A DNA stretch of 64,000 nt, taken from the NCBI RefSeq assembly GCF_018829635.1, contig NZ_JAHKKG010000019.1, positions 62,001 through 126,000 of the forward strand, read 5' to 3'. The translations under genes were made by a program, and so were the position numbers. Positions 25,467 to 34,461 of this stretch are shown in pieces (positions within the stretch are counted from its first letter, which is position 1; each line of letters begins with the position of its first letter). Source of the stretch: Paractinoplanes bogorensis. GTDB lineage: Bacteria; Actinomycetota; Actinomycetes; Mycobacteriales; Micromonosporaceae. The notes beneath the pieces were generated by a model. That model had not been told where the DNA came from, searched no databases, and worked only from the letters and a program-made list of their open reading frames with translations.

Positions 25467-26110
25467 CAGTCCTCCCCGAAGACCTCGGGATGCCGGTTGA
25501 GCTCGATGCGCGTCCGCCGGATGTGGCCGGCCAGGAACCGTCCGGCGTCGATCTCGTCGCGGCGGCCCAGCGCGTCCATCAGCAGGCGATGCTCGGCGTT
25601 GACCACCCAGCGCCGGCTCGGGCCGCTGATGTGCATGAAGGCGCGGCGGTAGTACTGCGTCGAGTTCCACAACCGGGTCACCGTCGAGGTCAGATGGTCG
25701 ATGCCGCAGGCGCTGTAGGTGCGCAGGTGGAACTCGCGGTCGAGGGCCAGGAACTGCTCGACCTCGACCCCGGCCTCGATCTCGTCCTGGATCTCCTCGA
25801 GCCGCAGCAGGTCGCCCGGGGTCAGGAACGGCATGCTCTCGGACAGCGCCAGCGGCTCGAGCTGCTCGCGCATCTTGTACATGACGTCGACCTCGCGCAT
25901 GGACAGCCAGGGGACCCGGGCGCCCTTGTTGGGCTCGTGCTCGATCATTCCCTCGGCCGCGAGCATCTGCAGCGCCTCACGCACCGGCAGCCGGCTGGCC
26001 CCGAGCTCCTGGGCCACATCTTCCTGGCGGACCCGCTCGCCGGGGGCGATGTGGCCGCCGAGGATCGCGCTGCGCAGGTGGGCGGCGATGCGCTGGGTGG
26101 CGACGGTCAT
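25466..26110 (-). CDS. GntR-family regulator (FadR/VanR subgroup)
   Basis: This is a 214-residue regulator with an N-terminal winged helix (ILGGHIAPGERVRQEDVAQEL, then ASRLPVREALQMLAAEGMIE) and a C-terminal FCD domain with likely metal/ligand His residues (DREFHLRTY, NAEHRLLMDAL, AGHIRRT). It is coupled to the VOC gene (ATGA) and to the 2Fe-2S gene. Two perfect ATTGGATCCAAT palindromes in the divergent promoter region upstream are the expected operator type for FCD/VanR-like regulators. It should therefore control both its own operon and the E1-E2-hydrolase operon. Confidence 0.9.
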   Translation of the reverse strand: MTVATQRIAAHLRSAILGGHIAPGERVRQEDVAQELGASRLPVREALQMLAAEGMIEHEPNKGARVPWLSMREVDVMYKMREQLEPLALSESMPFLTPGDLLRLEEIQDEIEAGVEVEQFLALDREFHLRTYSACGIDHLTSTVTRLWNSTQYYRRAFMHISGPSRRWVVNAEHRLLMDALGRRDEIDAGRFLAGHIRRTRIELNRHPEVFGED

Positions 26111-26604
26111 CGGTCAGTCTCGTTTCGGAAGAACGCCCGCCCCTGGGGGTAGGACACCAGCTCGAACTGCATGCCCCATGGTGCCAGGAAGTAGACCCAC
26201 CGCTGGCCCTCGTGCGGCCCGCGGCTCGCCGTCGGGTCGCCGAGCACGGTGACGTCGTGCTCGCGCAGGTGGGCGACGGCGGCGTCGAGGTCGTCGACGT
26301 AGAGCGCAACGTGGTGGCCGCCGACGTCGCTGTTACGCGGCGGCTCGGTGCGCTGATCGGGGCAGGTGTAGCGGAACACCTCGAAGATCGCCTGGCCGCC
26401 GAGTCGGAAGAACCGGTTTTCCGGCACGGTCGCCCGCGGGTGGACGTTGAGGTGGTCGGCCATCCAGGTGCCCGCGTCGGAGAACGGCCCCAGCGAGTAG
26501 AGGTATTCGCAGCCGAGCACGTCGACGAGGAACCGCTGGGCCTCGTCGAGGTCAGGCACGGTGAAGCCGATGTGGTCGAGCCGCTGCAGCCCGGGCATTC
26601 CCAT
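26107..26604 (-). CDS. VOC-superfamily protein (glyoxalase/extradiol dioxygenase fold)
   Basis: This 165-residue protein has two beta-alpha-beta-beta-beta modules. Likely metal ligands are His in LQRLDHIGFTV, His in GGHHVALYVDD and Glu in GMQFELVSYP, the 2-His-1-Glu pattern of glyoxalases and extradiol dioxygenases. It is the first gene of the operon, with AGGAGG six bases before the ATG and an operator directly upstream. In a cluster with a molybdenum hydroxylase and a C-C hydrolase, ring cleavage or an isomerase/lyase step is plausible. The fold alone does not decide this. Confidence 0.78.
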   Translation of the reverse strand: MGMPGLQRLDHIGFTVPDLDEAQRFLVDVLGCEYLYSLGPFSDAGTWMADHLNVHPRATVPENRFFRLGGQAIFEVFRYTCPDQRTEPPRNSDVGGHHVALYVDDLDAAVAHLREHDVTVLGDPTASRGPHEGQRWVYFLAPWGMQFELVSYPQGRAFFRNETDR

Positions 26605-26616
26605 CCGGCACCTCCT

Positions 26617-26628
26617 ATTGGATCCAAT
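26617..26628. promoter_or_regulatory. GntR operator A
   Basis: This is a perfect 12-bp palindrome, ATTGGATCCAAT, between the VOC gene's Shine-Dalgarno site and its promoter region. It is identical to operator B, and the centres are 63 bp apart, about six helical turns. Confidence 0.85.
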
Positions 26629-26679
26629 CCAACCTACCGCCTCGGCGAACGTCGAGCAAAGCCGGGATTGGGACTAGAA

Positions 26680-26691
26680 ATTGGATCCAAT
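26680..26691. promoter_or_regulatory. GntR operator B
   Basis: This is a second perfect ATTGGATCCAAT, 37 bp upstream of the E1 ATG. With operator A it brackets the divergent promoters, on the same face of the helix, which would allow looping or joint repression. Confidence 0.85.
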
Positions 26692-26727
26692 GCGTGGCAG
26701 CCTGGGCGGGACGAAGGAGGCCCACCG

Positions 26728-28896
26728 ATGCCGGAGCTGAATCCGCTGCACCCCGACGCCGCATGGACCGAGCTGGTCGCCACCGACGACGACTGGGACG
26801 CGGCCGATCCCGCCCTGCTCGCCGCGATGTTCCACCAGCTGGTGCTCGTCCGTGCCTTCGAGGAATACGTCCTCGAGCTTGCCGCCGCCGGTCTGGTGCA
26901 CGGCCCGGCCCACTCCAGCATCGGGCAGGAGGGCGGGGCCGTCGGCTCGGTTCTCGCGCTCGCCCCGGGCGACGAGATCAACGGATCCCACCGCGGCCAC
27001 CACCAGTTCCTGGCCAAGGCGCTGCAGCACGTCGCGCCCAAGGGCTTCGACCTGACCGCCGAGCTGCCCGACGAGATCCGCACGGTGCTGCTGCGCACCC
27101 TGGCCGAGATCTGCGGACTGGCCCGCGGCTACAGCCACGGCCGCGGTGGCTCGATGCACCTGCAGTGGAAGGAAGCCGGCGCGATGGGCACCAACGCCAT
27201 CGTCGGCGGTGGCGTCCCGCTCGCGGCCGGCTTCGCCTGGGCCGGGCGGCAGGCCGGCACCGACGCGGTCGCGGTCACCTACTTCGGCGACGGCGCGGCC
27301 AACATCGGCTCCACCCTCGAGACGTTCAACCTGGCCGCCGCCTGGCGCCTGCCGGTCTGCTTCTTCGTCGAGAACAATCAATACGCGGTGTCCACCAGCG
27401 TTGCCGAGGCCACCGGCGAGCCCCGCCTGTCCGCCCGCGGCCCCGGCTTCGGCATCGCCAGCTGGCGGGTCGACGGCATGGATCCACTGGCCGTGCACCT
27501 GGCGATGCGGGCCGCCGCCGACCACATGCGCGCAGGTCACGGCCCCACACTCATCGAGGCCGACACCTACCGCTACTTCCATCAGAACGGCCCGTTCCCG
27601 GGCAGCGCGTTCCGCTACCGCACCAAGGACGAGGAGTCCCAGTGGCGCGCCCGCGACCCGATCGACCGGCTGGCCGGTCACATGATCCGGCGCGGCCTGC
27701 TGACCGGCGAGGCCCACGACGCGGCCGTGGCGGCGTCCAAGGCGGCCATGACCGAGGCGGGCGGGGTCCTGCTCGAGCCGAAGCCCGGCGGCAAACCGGG
27801 GGAGCGGCAGATCCGCCCGGCCGAGTGGCCCGACCCGGCCTTCGTCGACGTGGGCGTGCGCGGCGACCTCAGCGAGTTCGAGGGCGCCCGCCCGGCCGGC
27901 GATGACATCGCCACCCACGAGATGAAGTTCATCGACGCGGTGGCCGAGGTGATGCGCCGCCGGATGACCGACGACGACCGCATCGTGGTCATGGGTGAAG
28001 ACATCCACCGTCTCAGCGGGGGCACCAACGGCGCGACCAAGGGCCTCAAGGACACGTTCCCCGACCGCATCCTCGGCACCCCGATCAGCGAGAACGCCTT
28101 CACCGGCCTGGCCGGCGGCATCGCCCTCGACGGGCGGTTCCGGCCGGTGGTCGAGTTCATGTACGCCGACTTCATGTGGGTCGCCGCCGACCAGCTCTTC
28201 AACCAGGTCGGCAAGGCGCGGCACATGTTCGGTGGCGACGGCCCGGTGCCGTTCGTGCTCCGCAGCAAGGTGGCGACCGGCTCGGGCTACGGCTCCCAGC
28301 ACTCGATGGACCCGGCCGGCGTCTTCGCCACCGCGCCCGGCTGGCGGATCGTCGCGCCCTCGACCCCCTACGACTACGTGGGGCTCATGAACGCGGCCCT
28401 GCGCTGCGAAGACCCGGTGGTCGTCATCGAACACGTCGACCTCTACAACAGCACCGGGCCCGGTCCGGTCGACGACTACGACTACCACCTGCCGGTCGGG
28501 CAGGCGGCCGTCCGGCGCAGCGGCGAGGCGGTGACCGTGGTGGCCTACCTGTCGATGGTCGCCGAGGCGCTCGCGGCCGTCGAGGAGTCCGGGGTGGACG
28601 CCGAGGTGATCGACCTGCGCTGGCTCGACCGGGCCAGCCTCGACTGGGAGACGGTGGGCGCCAGCATCCGCAAGACCAACCGGGTGCTGATCGTCGAGCA
28701 GGGGCCGGTCGGCACCTCGTACGGGGGCTGGCTGTCCGACGAGATCCAGCGGCGTTTTTTCGACTGGCTCGACGCCCCGATCCAGCGGGTCACCGGGCGC
28801 GAGGCGTCACCGAGCATCAGCAAGGTCCTCGAGCGGGCGGCCTACGCGCGCCGCGAGGAAGTGGCCGAGGCTCTGCGCCAGGTCGGGGAGGCGTGA
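26728..28896 (+). CDS. 2-oxoacid dehydrogenase E1, alpha and beta subunits fused
   Basis: This is a thiamine-diphosphate E1 component of 722 residues in which the alpha and beta chains are one polypeptide. The alpha half has RGYSHGRGGSMH and the TPP motif GDGAANIGSTLETFNLAAAW ending in ENNQYAVST. The beta half begins near residue 405 (EMKFIDAVAEVMRRRM) and has VMGEDIHR, TPISENAFTGLAGGIALDG and FMYADFMWVAADQL. ATG 26728 follows AAGGAGG by eight bases. With E2 it would decarboxylate a 2-oxo acid (or acetoin-like substrate) to an acyl-CoA. No E3 gene is adjacent. It is controlled by the GntR operators. Confidence 0.88.
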   Translation: MPELNPLHPDAAWTELVATDDDWDAADPALLAAMFHQLVLVRAFEEYVLELAAAGLVHGPAHSSIGQEGGAVGSVLALAPGDEINGSHRGHHQFLAKALQHVAPKGFDLTAELPDEIRTVLLRTLAEICGLARGYSHGRGGSMHLQWKEAGAMGTNAIVGGGVPLAAGFAWAGRQAGTDAVAVTYFGDGAANIGSTLETFNLAAAWRLPVCFFVENNQYAVSTSVAEATGEPRLSARGPGFGIASWRVDGMDPLAVHLAMRAAADHMRAGHGPTLIEADTYRYFHQNGPFPGSAFRYRTKDEESQWRARDPIDRLAGHMIRRGLLTGEAHDAAVAASKAAMTEAGGVLLEPKPGGKPGERQIRPAEWPDPAFVDVGVRGDLSEFEGARPAGDDIATHEMKFIDAVAEVMRRRMTDDDRIVVMGEDIHRLSGGTNGATKGLKDTFPDRILGTPISENAFTGLAGGIALDGRFRPVVEFMYADFMWVAADQLFNQVGKARHMFGGDGPVPFVLRSKVATGSGYGSQHSMDPAGVFATAPGWRIVAPSTPYDYVGLMNAALRCEDPVVVIEHVDLYNSTGPGPVDDYDYHLPVGQAAVRRSGEAVTVVAYLSMVAEALAAVEESGVDAEVIDLRWLDRASLDWETVGASIRKTNRVLIVEQGPVGTSYGGWLSDEIQRRFFDWLDAPIQRVTGREASPSISKVLERAAYARREEVAEALRQVGEA

Positions 28897-28897
28897 G

Positions 28898-30292
28898 ATG
28901 GCGAGCCTGCTGAGGATGCCCGAGATCTCCGCCAACATGATCGAGGCGGTGCTCAGCGAGTGGCCGGTCGCCGAGAACGTGGCCTTCAAGGCCGGTGACG
29001 CGATCGCCACCGTCGAGACCGACAAGGCCGTGGTCGACGTGCCGGCCGACGCCGACGGCGTGCTGGTCCGGTTCCTGGTCGAGCCGGGCAAGGCCGTCTC
29101 GGTCGGCACCCCGATGGCCGTGCTGGCCGCGCCGGGCGAGGTCATCGCCGACGTCGACGAGCTCGTCGGGCGGCTGGTCGGGGGAGCGCCGGCCGCCGCC
29201 GACGAGCCGACCCCGGCCGGCGCGCGCGAGGTGACGCAGAACGCCGAGCCGGCCGCGACCGCCCCGGCCCGGGTGTTCGCCAGCCCGCTCGCCCGCCGGC
29301 TCGCCCGCGACAACGACGTGCGGGTCGAAGACCTGCGCGGCACGGGCCCGAACGGCCGCATCGTCCGCGACGACGTCCACCAGGTGCTCGCCGCGCGCCG
29401 CGCCGCGCCCACCGCACCGGCGATCGCCGCGCCGGCGAACCCGGCCTCCGTGCCTGAACCGGCGAACCCGACCGCAGGCCCGGCCTCGCCCGTTACGCCC
29501 GCTGAGGTCAGTCCGGTTGCCGACGGAGCCTCGCCCACCGCCGCCGGCCCGGCTACGGCCGCCACGCCGGTCCGTGCTGCCGGCCCGGCCGGGTCCGGAG
29601 TCCGGACCGCGTCGGGGTATGACGAGATTCCGCACACGCGGATGCGGCGGGCGATTGCCACGCGGCTGTCCGAGGCCGCCCGCGAGACGCCGGTGTTCTC
29701 GATCCGGGGGAGTGCCCGCGTCGACGAGCTGCTCGCCCTGCGGAGTCAGCTCAACTCGGGTGCCGGCGTCAAGATCTCGGTGAACGATCTGATCGTCGCG
29801 GCGGCGGCGCGTACGCATGCGGCGATCCCCGACATGAACGTCGTGTGGACCGAGGGTGCGGTGCGGCGGTTCCACGACGTCGACCTGTCGGTGGCCGTTG
29901 CTACCGAGCACGGGCTGGTCACGCCGGTGGTGCGCGGGGCGCAGCGGTTGACCGTGTCGGCGCTGGCGGGCGTCAGCGCCGACCTCGTCGGCCGTGCCCG
30001 CGACGGCAAGCTGCGGCAGGACGAACTGGAGGGCGGCACCCTCACCGTGACCAACCTCGGTGTCTACGGCACCGAGGAGTTCAGCGCCGTGATCAACCCA
30101 CCGCAGGCGGCCATCCTGGCCGTCGGCGCGGCCCGGCCCGAAGCCGTCGTCACCGACGGCGTCCCGGCCGTGGCCACCGTCCTGCGGGTGACGCTCTCCG
30201 TCGACCACCGTCCGGTCGACGGGGCGCTCGCCGCCCGCTGGATGGCGCACTTCCTCGGCCTGCTCGAGGCTCCGATCCGCATCCTGGTTTGA
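28898..30292 (+). CDS. dihydrolipoyl acyltransferase E2 component
   Basis: This is a 464-residue E2 with one N-terminal lipoyl domain (lipoyl Lys43 in VETDKAVVDV), a peripheral-subunit-binding domain (FASPLARRLARDNDVRVEDL, GTGPNGRIVRDDV) and a long Ala/Pro-rich linker of about 75 residues. The catalytic domain ends in VDHRPVDGALAARW with the His and Asp expected for acyl transfer. Most family members have DHRVIDGA here, so Pro-Val is a small variation. It starts one base after the E1 stop and is followed by the hydrolase gene after GGAGG. Confidence 0.9.
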   Translation: MASLLRMPEISANMIEAVLSEWPVAENVAFKAGDAIATVETDKAVVDVPADADGVLVRFLVEPGKAVSVGTPMAVLAAPGEVIADVDELVGRLVGGAPAAADEPTPAGAREVTQNAEPAATAPARVFASPLARRLARDNDVRVEDLRGTGPNGRIVRDDVHQVLAARRAAPTAPAIAAPANPASVPEPANPTAGPASPVTPAEVSPVADGASPTAAGPATAATPVRAAGPAGSGVRTASGYDEIPHTRMRRAIATRLSEAARETPVFSIRGSARVDELLALRSQLNSGAGVKISVNDLIVAAAARTHAAIPDMNVVWTEGAVRRFHDVDLSVAVATEHGLVTPVVRGAQRLTVSALAGVSADLVGRARDGKLRQDELEGGTLTVTNLGVYGTEEFSAVINPPQAAILAVGAARPEAVVTDGVPAVATVLRVTLSVDHRPVDGALAARWMAHFLGLLEAPIRILV

Positions 30293-30303
30293 CGGAGGTA
30301 CCC

Positions 30304-31374
30304 GTGCCCGACTCCGCGATCGAGACCGCCCTGGCCCACTGGGGGCCGCGCCTGATTCAGAACGGCGTCGACTACAACGACCTGATGGCGACGGTGGCCC
30401 GCACCGACAGCTGGGACGACTGGCTGCCGCAGTGGAACCGCACCGCCGACGAGCAGGCCGAGTTCGCCCGCGAGGCCGACGCCAACGGTCACCTGGTCAC
30501 GGCCGGCCAGGCCTGGCGCCGGGCCTCGGTGAACCGGCACTTCGGCAAGTTCGTCTGGATGGTCGACCTCGACCTGGCCGCCGAGGCCACCCGCCGGTCG
30601 GTGCAGGAGACGATCACCGCGCTGGCCCGTCTCGACCCCACGGCCGAGCGTCTCGAGATCGCCGTCGAGGGCGTGACCGCCTTTGCGAACCTGCGCCGAC
30701 CGCCCGGCGTCGAGCGCCCGCCCTACGTGGTGGTGATCCCGGGGCTGGACTCGACGAAGGAGGAGTTCTTCTACTTCGAGCAGTCGTTCCTCGATCGCGG
30801 GCTGGCCACCGTCTCGCTCGACGGGCCGGGCCAGGGCGAGACCGGGCTGGTGCTGCCGATCCGCCCCGACTACGAGGTGGCCCTGACCCCGCTGCTCGAC
30901 CTGCTGGCCGGTCGCGACGACCTCGACCACGACCGCATCGGCGTGGCCGGGGTCAGCCTCGGTGGCTACTACGCGCCGCGGGCCGTGGCGTTCGAGCCGC
31001 GCGTCGCCGCCGTGGCCGGCATCAGCGGGCCGTTCCGCTTCGGCGACATGTGGGACGACCTGCCCCCGATGACCCGGCAGACGTTCACCGTCAAGGCCGG
31101 CGCCCGCGACGAGGAGGAGGGCCGCCGGATCGCCCTCACCCTCGACCTGACCGGTGTGTGCGGGCGGATCAGCGTCCCGGCGCTCTACATCACCGGGAAG
31201 CTCGACCGGCTGATCCCGTGGCAGCAGACCCAGCGTCAGGCCGACGAGACTCCCAAGGGCACCTTCGTCAACTTCCCCACCGGCAACCACGGCGTCTCCA
31301 ACCTGCCCTCGAAGGCCCGCCCGATGATCGCCGACTGGATGGCCGACCAGCTGTCCGCGCCTCCACAGCCCTGA
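30304..31374 (+). CDS. alpha/beta hydrolase, dihydroxypseudooxynicotine-hydrolase-like
   Basis: This is a 356-residue alpha/beta hydrolase with a helical N-terminal cap (about residues 1-110). The likely triad is Ser218 (GVSLGGYY), Asp301 (GKLDRLIPW) and His329 (GNHGVSN). Length, cap and triad positions are close to what I recall for 2,6-dihydroxypseudooxynicotine hydrolase, the C-C bond hydrolase of nicotine breakdown, and related FrsA-like esterases. The GTG start follows GGAGG. It is the third gene of the GntR-controlled operon. C-C cleavage of a ring-derived 1,3-diketone followed by E1/E2 oxidation is a coherent hypothesis. Confidence 0.78.
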   Translation: MPDSAIETALAHWGPRLIQNGVDYNDLMATVARTDSWDDWLPQWNRTADEQAEFAREADANGHLVTAGQAWRRASVNRHFGKFVWMVDLDLAAEATRRSVQETITALARLDPTAERLEIAVEGVTAFANLRRPPGVERPPYVVVIPGLDSTKEEFFYFEQSFLDRGLATVSLDGPGQGETGLVLPIRPDYEVALTPLLDLLAGRDDLDHDRIGVAGVSLGGYYAPRAVAFEPRVAAVAGISGPFRFGDMWDDLPPMTRQTFTVKAGARDEEEGRRIALTLDLTGVCGRISVPALYITGKLDRLIPWQQTQRQADETPKGTFVNFPTGNHGVSNLPSKARPMIADWMADQLSAPPQP

Positions 31375-31376
31375 CT

Positions 31377-31491
31377 GGCCGACCGGCGGACCGGCCGACC
31401 GGCGGACGGGGCGACCGACCGACCGGCCGGCAGACGGGGCGACCGACCGACCGGCCGGCAGACGGGGCGACCGAGCGGCCGACCGGCCGAT
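31377..31491. repeat. GC-rich tandem repeat in intergenic region
   Basis: The array is built of GACC/GGCC-type blocks. A 28-bp unit occurs twice without change (31413-31440 and 31441-31468), flanked by degenerate copies on both sides. It fills most of the 225-bp gap between the hydrolase and the diguanylate cyclase genes. Inverted GGCC/CGGTC pairs could form alternative hairpins and may act as a terminator. I see no other gene in this gap; 31492-31599 holds only the leader of the next gene. Confidence 0.85.
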
Positions 31492-31599
31492 CAGGCGTCC
31501 GCGCCGCATCGGCCCTGATGTCGGACCAAAGCTCACGCCCGGCCGCGAACGGTCGATAAGAGGGGGACGCCCGCCGCCGAAACACGAGGACCGCTGAGC

Positions 31600-33246
31600 A
31601 TGATGGCTACCGGCCGCCGCCGCTGGATCGGCATCGCGCTGGTCCTGGCCATCCTGGCCGGCGGCTCGGTGGCCTCGTGGCTGGCGATGGTCGAGGTGCG
31701 TGAGGTGCAGCAGCGGCACGCGGCGCTGCTCATGGACCACAACGCCGACGCCATCCAGCGGGCCGTCTCCAACGAGGCGTCCCGCTACACCGAGACGCTC
31801 GGCGACATGAGCGCCTCGGCCGCGGCCCAGACCGATTTCACCTACACCGACTTCGAGGCGATCACCTCACGCCTGAGCCGGGTACGGCTGCCCGGGGCCA
31901 GCACCGTCGGCTTCGTGGTGGCCGCCCCGGCCCGGGACGCACCCGCCGTGCAGCGGCTCTGGCGTGAGCGCGGCGCGACCGACCTGACCTTGCGCACCCG
32001 GGGCGATGCCGATCAGCACTTCTACCTCGTCTTCGCCCGGGCGCTGGACGGCCGCGACGCGGACGCGGGACGTGACATCAGCCAGGCCGAGGAGCCGTCC
32101 GTGGCGCTGCGCTCCGCCCGGGCCAGCGGTGAGGTCACGGCCAGCCACCCGTACGTCTTCCTCAAGGACCGCAAGCTGCCCGCCGCCCAGCAGCAGCGGT
32201 CGTTCGTGCTGGCCGCACCCGTCGTCCGGTCGCACGGGCTGCGCGGCGAGGGCGAGTTCCTGGGCTGGATGATCCTGTCGATGCGCGGCAGCGACTTCGT
32301 CGACGAGACGCTCCACGCGTATGCCGGTGAGCTGGTCAAAGTCACCCTGAGCGACCTCGAGGGGACGGCCGCCACCGCGGTCGCCTCGACGTCGGCCTCG
32401 GCCGCCTCGCTGCGCGACCCGGGCCTGCGGCGGGTACGCACCACGATGGTCGGCACCCGGGAGTGGCAGATCTACGTGCAGCCGACCGACCGGTTGCTGA
32501 GCGACACCGACCGCCGGCTGCCCGGGGCCACCCTCACCATCGGGCTGCTGGTCACCGTGCTGGCCGGAGTGCTGGCCGACTCGCGGCGGCGCGCCCTGAA
32601 ACGCGTCGATCAGGCCACCTCGGACCTGCGCCACGACATCGAGCAGCGCAAGGCGGTCGAGGCCCGGCTGCGCGAGAGCGAGGAGCAGCTGCGGCACCTC
32701 GCCCTGCACGACTCGCTCACCTCGCTGGCCAATCGTGCCCTGTTCAATGAGCGCCTCGCGCACGCGTTGCGCGCTCAGACACGTACGGGGGAACCTCTGT
32801 CCGTGTTCTTCATCGATCTGGACGGGTTCAAGGCGGTCAACGACGGACTCGGCCACACCGCGGGTGATCTGCTGCTGGTCGAGGCGGCCCGGCGGCTCGA
32901 GCAGTGCGCGCGGGCGACCGACATCGTGGCGCGGCTCGGCGGGGACGAGTTCGCCATCCTGGCCGACGGCCTGACCAGCGTCGACGACACCGACGCGATT
33001 GCCGCCCGGATCGTCAGCAGCCTGAGCACGCCGTTCGACCTCGACGGGCAGCCGGTCACGATCAGTTGCAGTGTCGGCGTCGCGACCGAGGAGGCGGGCG
33101 GCGATCAGACCAGCAGCGAGCACCTGGTGCAGATCGCCGACGAGGCCATGTACACCGCCAAGGCGTCCGGCAAGAACCGGTTCGTGACGAGGCGGTACAG
33201 GCATGTACCACCGGTGGAACGGGCGGGGCTACCTTCGGTTCCATGA
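31600..33246 (+). CDS. membrane diguanylate cyclase (CHASE-GGDEF)
   Basis: This is a 548-residue protein. It has an N-terminal transmembrane segment (about residues 7-28), an extracytoplasmic CHASE-type sensor (about 60-300), a second transmembrane segment near 307-327, a short coiled coil and a GGDEF domain. The active-site GGDEF is at 447-451 and the inhibitory I-site RxxD (RATD) at 438-441, with the standard five-residue spacing. It should make cyclic di-GMP in response to an external ligand and be product-inhibited. No EAL domain is present. The stop overlaps the next gene's ATG, so it is coupled to an XRE regulator. Confidence 0.88.
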   Translation: MMATGRRRWIGIALVLAILAGGSVASWLAMVEVREVQQRHAALLMDHNADAIQRAVSNEASRYTETLGDMSASAAAQTDFTYTDFEAITSRLSRVRLPGASTVGFVVAAPARDAPAVQRLWRERGATDLTLRTRGDADQHFYLVFARALDGRDADAGRDISQAEEPSVALRSARASGEVTASHPYVFLKDRKLPAAQQQRSFVLAAPVVRSHGLRGEGEFLGWMILSMRGSDFVDETLHAYAGELVKVTLSDLEGTAATAVASTSASAASLRDPGLRRVRTTMVGTREWQIYVQPTDRLLSDTDRRLPGATLTIGLLVTVLAGVLADSRRRALKRVDQATSDLRHDIEQRKAVEARLRESEEQLRHLALHDSLTSLANRALFNERLAHALRAQTRTGEPLSVFFIDLDGFKAVNDGLGHTAGDLLLVEAARRLEQCARATDIVARLGGDEFAILADGLTSVDDTDAIAARIVSSLSTPFDLDGQPVTISCSVGVATEEAGGDQTSSEHLVQIADEAMYTAKASGKNRFVTRRYRHVPPVERAGLPSVP

Positions 33247-34448
33247 CGCCACGACCCACGTCCGACCCCGATGTCGGCGGCCGGATCCGCTCGCGCCGGC
33301 TGATGCGGGGCTGGAGCATCCGGTTCGCGGCGAGCCGGGCCGGGGTCTCGCATGCCACCTGGAGCCGGATCGAACGGGGGCTGCAGGCGGCCGACAACCG
33401 GTTCACGCTGGCGGCGGTCGCCGACGCGCTGGAATGTTCGCCGTCCGAGCTCACGTCGGCGCCCGTCCCGACCGCCGGGCTGCAGGCCCTGGCCGCGCTG
33501 GCCGGGGCCGACGCCGTCCGGCAGGCTCTGATCGACATCGACCCGGACGAGCCGGCCGAAGGGATCGCGCCGTCCGTCGACGAGCTTTCCCGCACGGTCG
33601 ACCTCGCCGAATCGCTGCACCAGTCCTGTGACTACGCCGCGGAGCTCCGGCTGCTGCCCGGCCTGCTGCGTGACCTGCACGTCGAGACGGCCGGGCCGGA
33701 TTCGCGACGCGCCCAGCGCCTGCTGTGCATGGCCACCCACACCGCATCGTCCGTGTTGCGCAGCCTCGGCCTGTGCGCCGACGCCTGGCTGGCCGGCGAG
33801 CGCAGCCAGGAGGCCGCCGACAGTCTGGGCGATCCGGTGCTTCAGGCGTTCGCGACGTACGCGCGAGCCGGCGCCGCCGTCGCCGCCGGTTCCTTCCAGC
33901 GGGCCCTGACCCTGGCCGAGCGCGCCGCCGACGAGTTGCAGCGTTACGCGTCGCGACCCGGTGCGGCCGAGACGCTCGGCACCCTGCAGCTGATGTGCGC
34001 GCTGGCCAGCCAGTGCATGGGCCGGCTGGACGAGAGCCGGGTGTGGTCGGCCGAGGCGATGAAGCTGGCCCGGCGTACCGGGGAGTCGCCCGCCATGGGC
34101 CTGCACTTCGGGCCGGCCAACGTCGACATCTGGCGGATCAGCATCGAGGTCGAGGACGGCGATCCCGGCTACGCGGTGGACATCGCCCTGCGGGCCGGCC
34201 CCGGAGCCATCCCGTACGGGATCAGGCAGGTCTTCTACTACGCCGACACCGCGCGGGCGTTGGCCGCCCTGCGCAACCGGGACCGGGAGGCGATCCGGTT
34301 CCTGCTCCACGCCGAACGGGTCGCGCCGCAGCACGTGCACGGATCGGCCGAGGTGCGAACGACGGTGCAGACGTTGCTCGACCGGTCCCGCCTGCAGGCC
34401 GGCGGCACCGAACTGCGCGCCCTGAGCGCGCGAATGCGCGTCGCCTGA
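33243..34448 (+). CDS. XRE-family transcriptional regulator with TPR-like region
   Basis: This is a 401-residue protein. Residues 8-65 are a Cro/C1-type helix-turn-helix (IRSRRLMRGWSIRFAASRAG, SHATWSRIERGL). The remaining 300 residues are helical and Ala/Leu-rich, like the TPR-containing regulators common in actinomycetes. The ATG overlaps the diguanylate cyclase stop (ATGA), which ties it to that signalling gene. The ligand and targets are unknown. Confidence 0.8.
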   Translation: MTPRPTSDPDVGGRIRSRRLMRGWSIRFAASRAGVSHATWSRIERGLQAADNRFTLAAVADALECSPSELTSAPVPTAGLQALAALAGADAVRQALIDIDPDEPAEGIAPSVDELSRTVDLAESLHQSCDYAAELRLLPGLLRDLHVETAGPDSRRAQRLLCMATHTASSVLRSLGLCADAWLAGERSQEAADSLGDPVLQAFATYARAGAAVAAGSFQRALTLAERAADELQRYASRPGAAETLGTLQLMCALASQCMGRLDESRVWSAEAMKLARRTGESPAMGLHFGPANVDIWRISIEVEDGDPGYAVDIALRAGPGAIPYGIRQVFYYADTARALAALRNRDREAIRFLLHAERVAPQHVHGSAEVRTTVQTLLDRSRLQAGGTELRALSARMRVA

Positions 34449-34461
34449 ATGAAGCCGCGCG

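Noticed and set aside
26212..26727. N-terminal extension of E1 upstream of 26728
   Set aside because: The open frame runs antisense through the VOC gene and the operators; the ATG at 26728 has a perfect ribosome-binding site.
31377..31491. Possible CRISPR array
   Set aside because: Units are contiguous, with no spacers and no cas genes; this is a simple tandem repeat.
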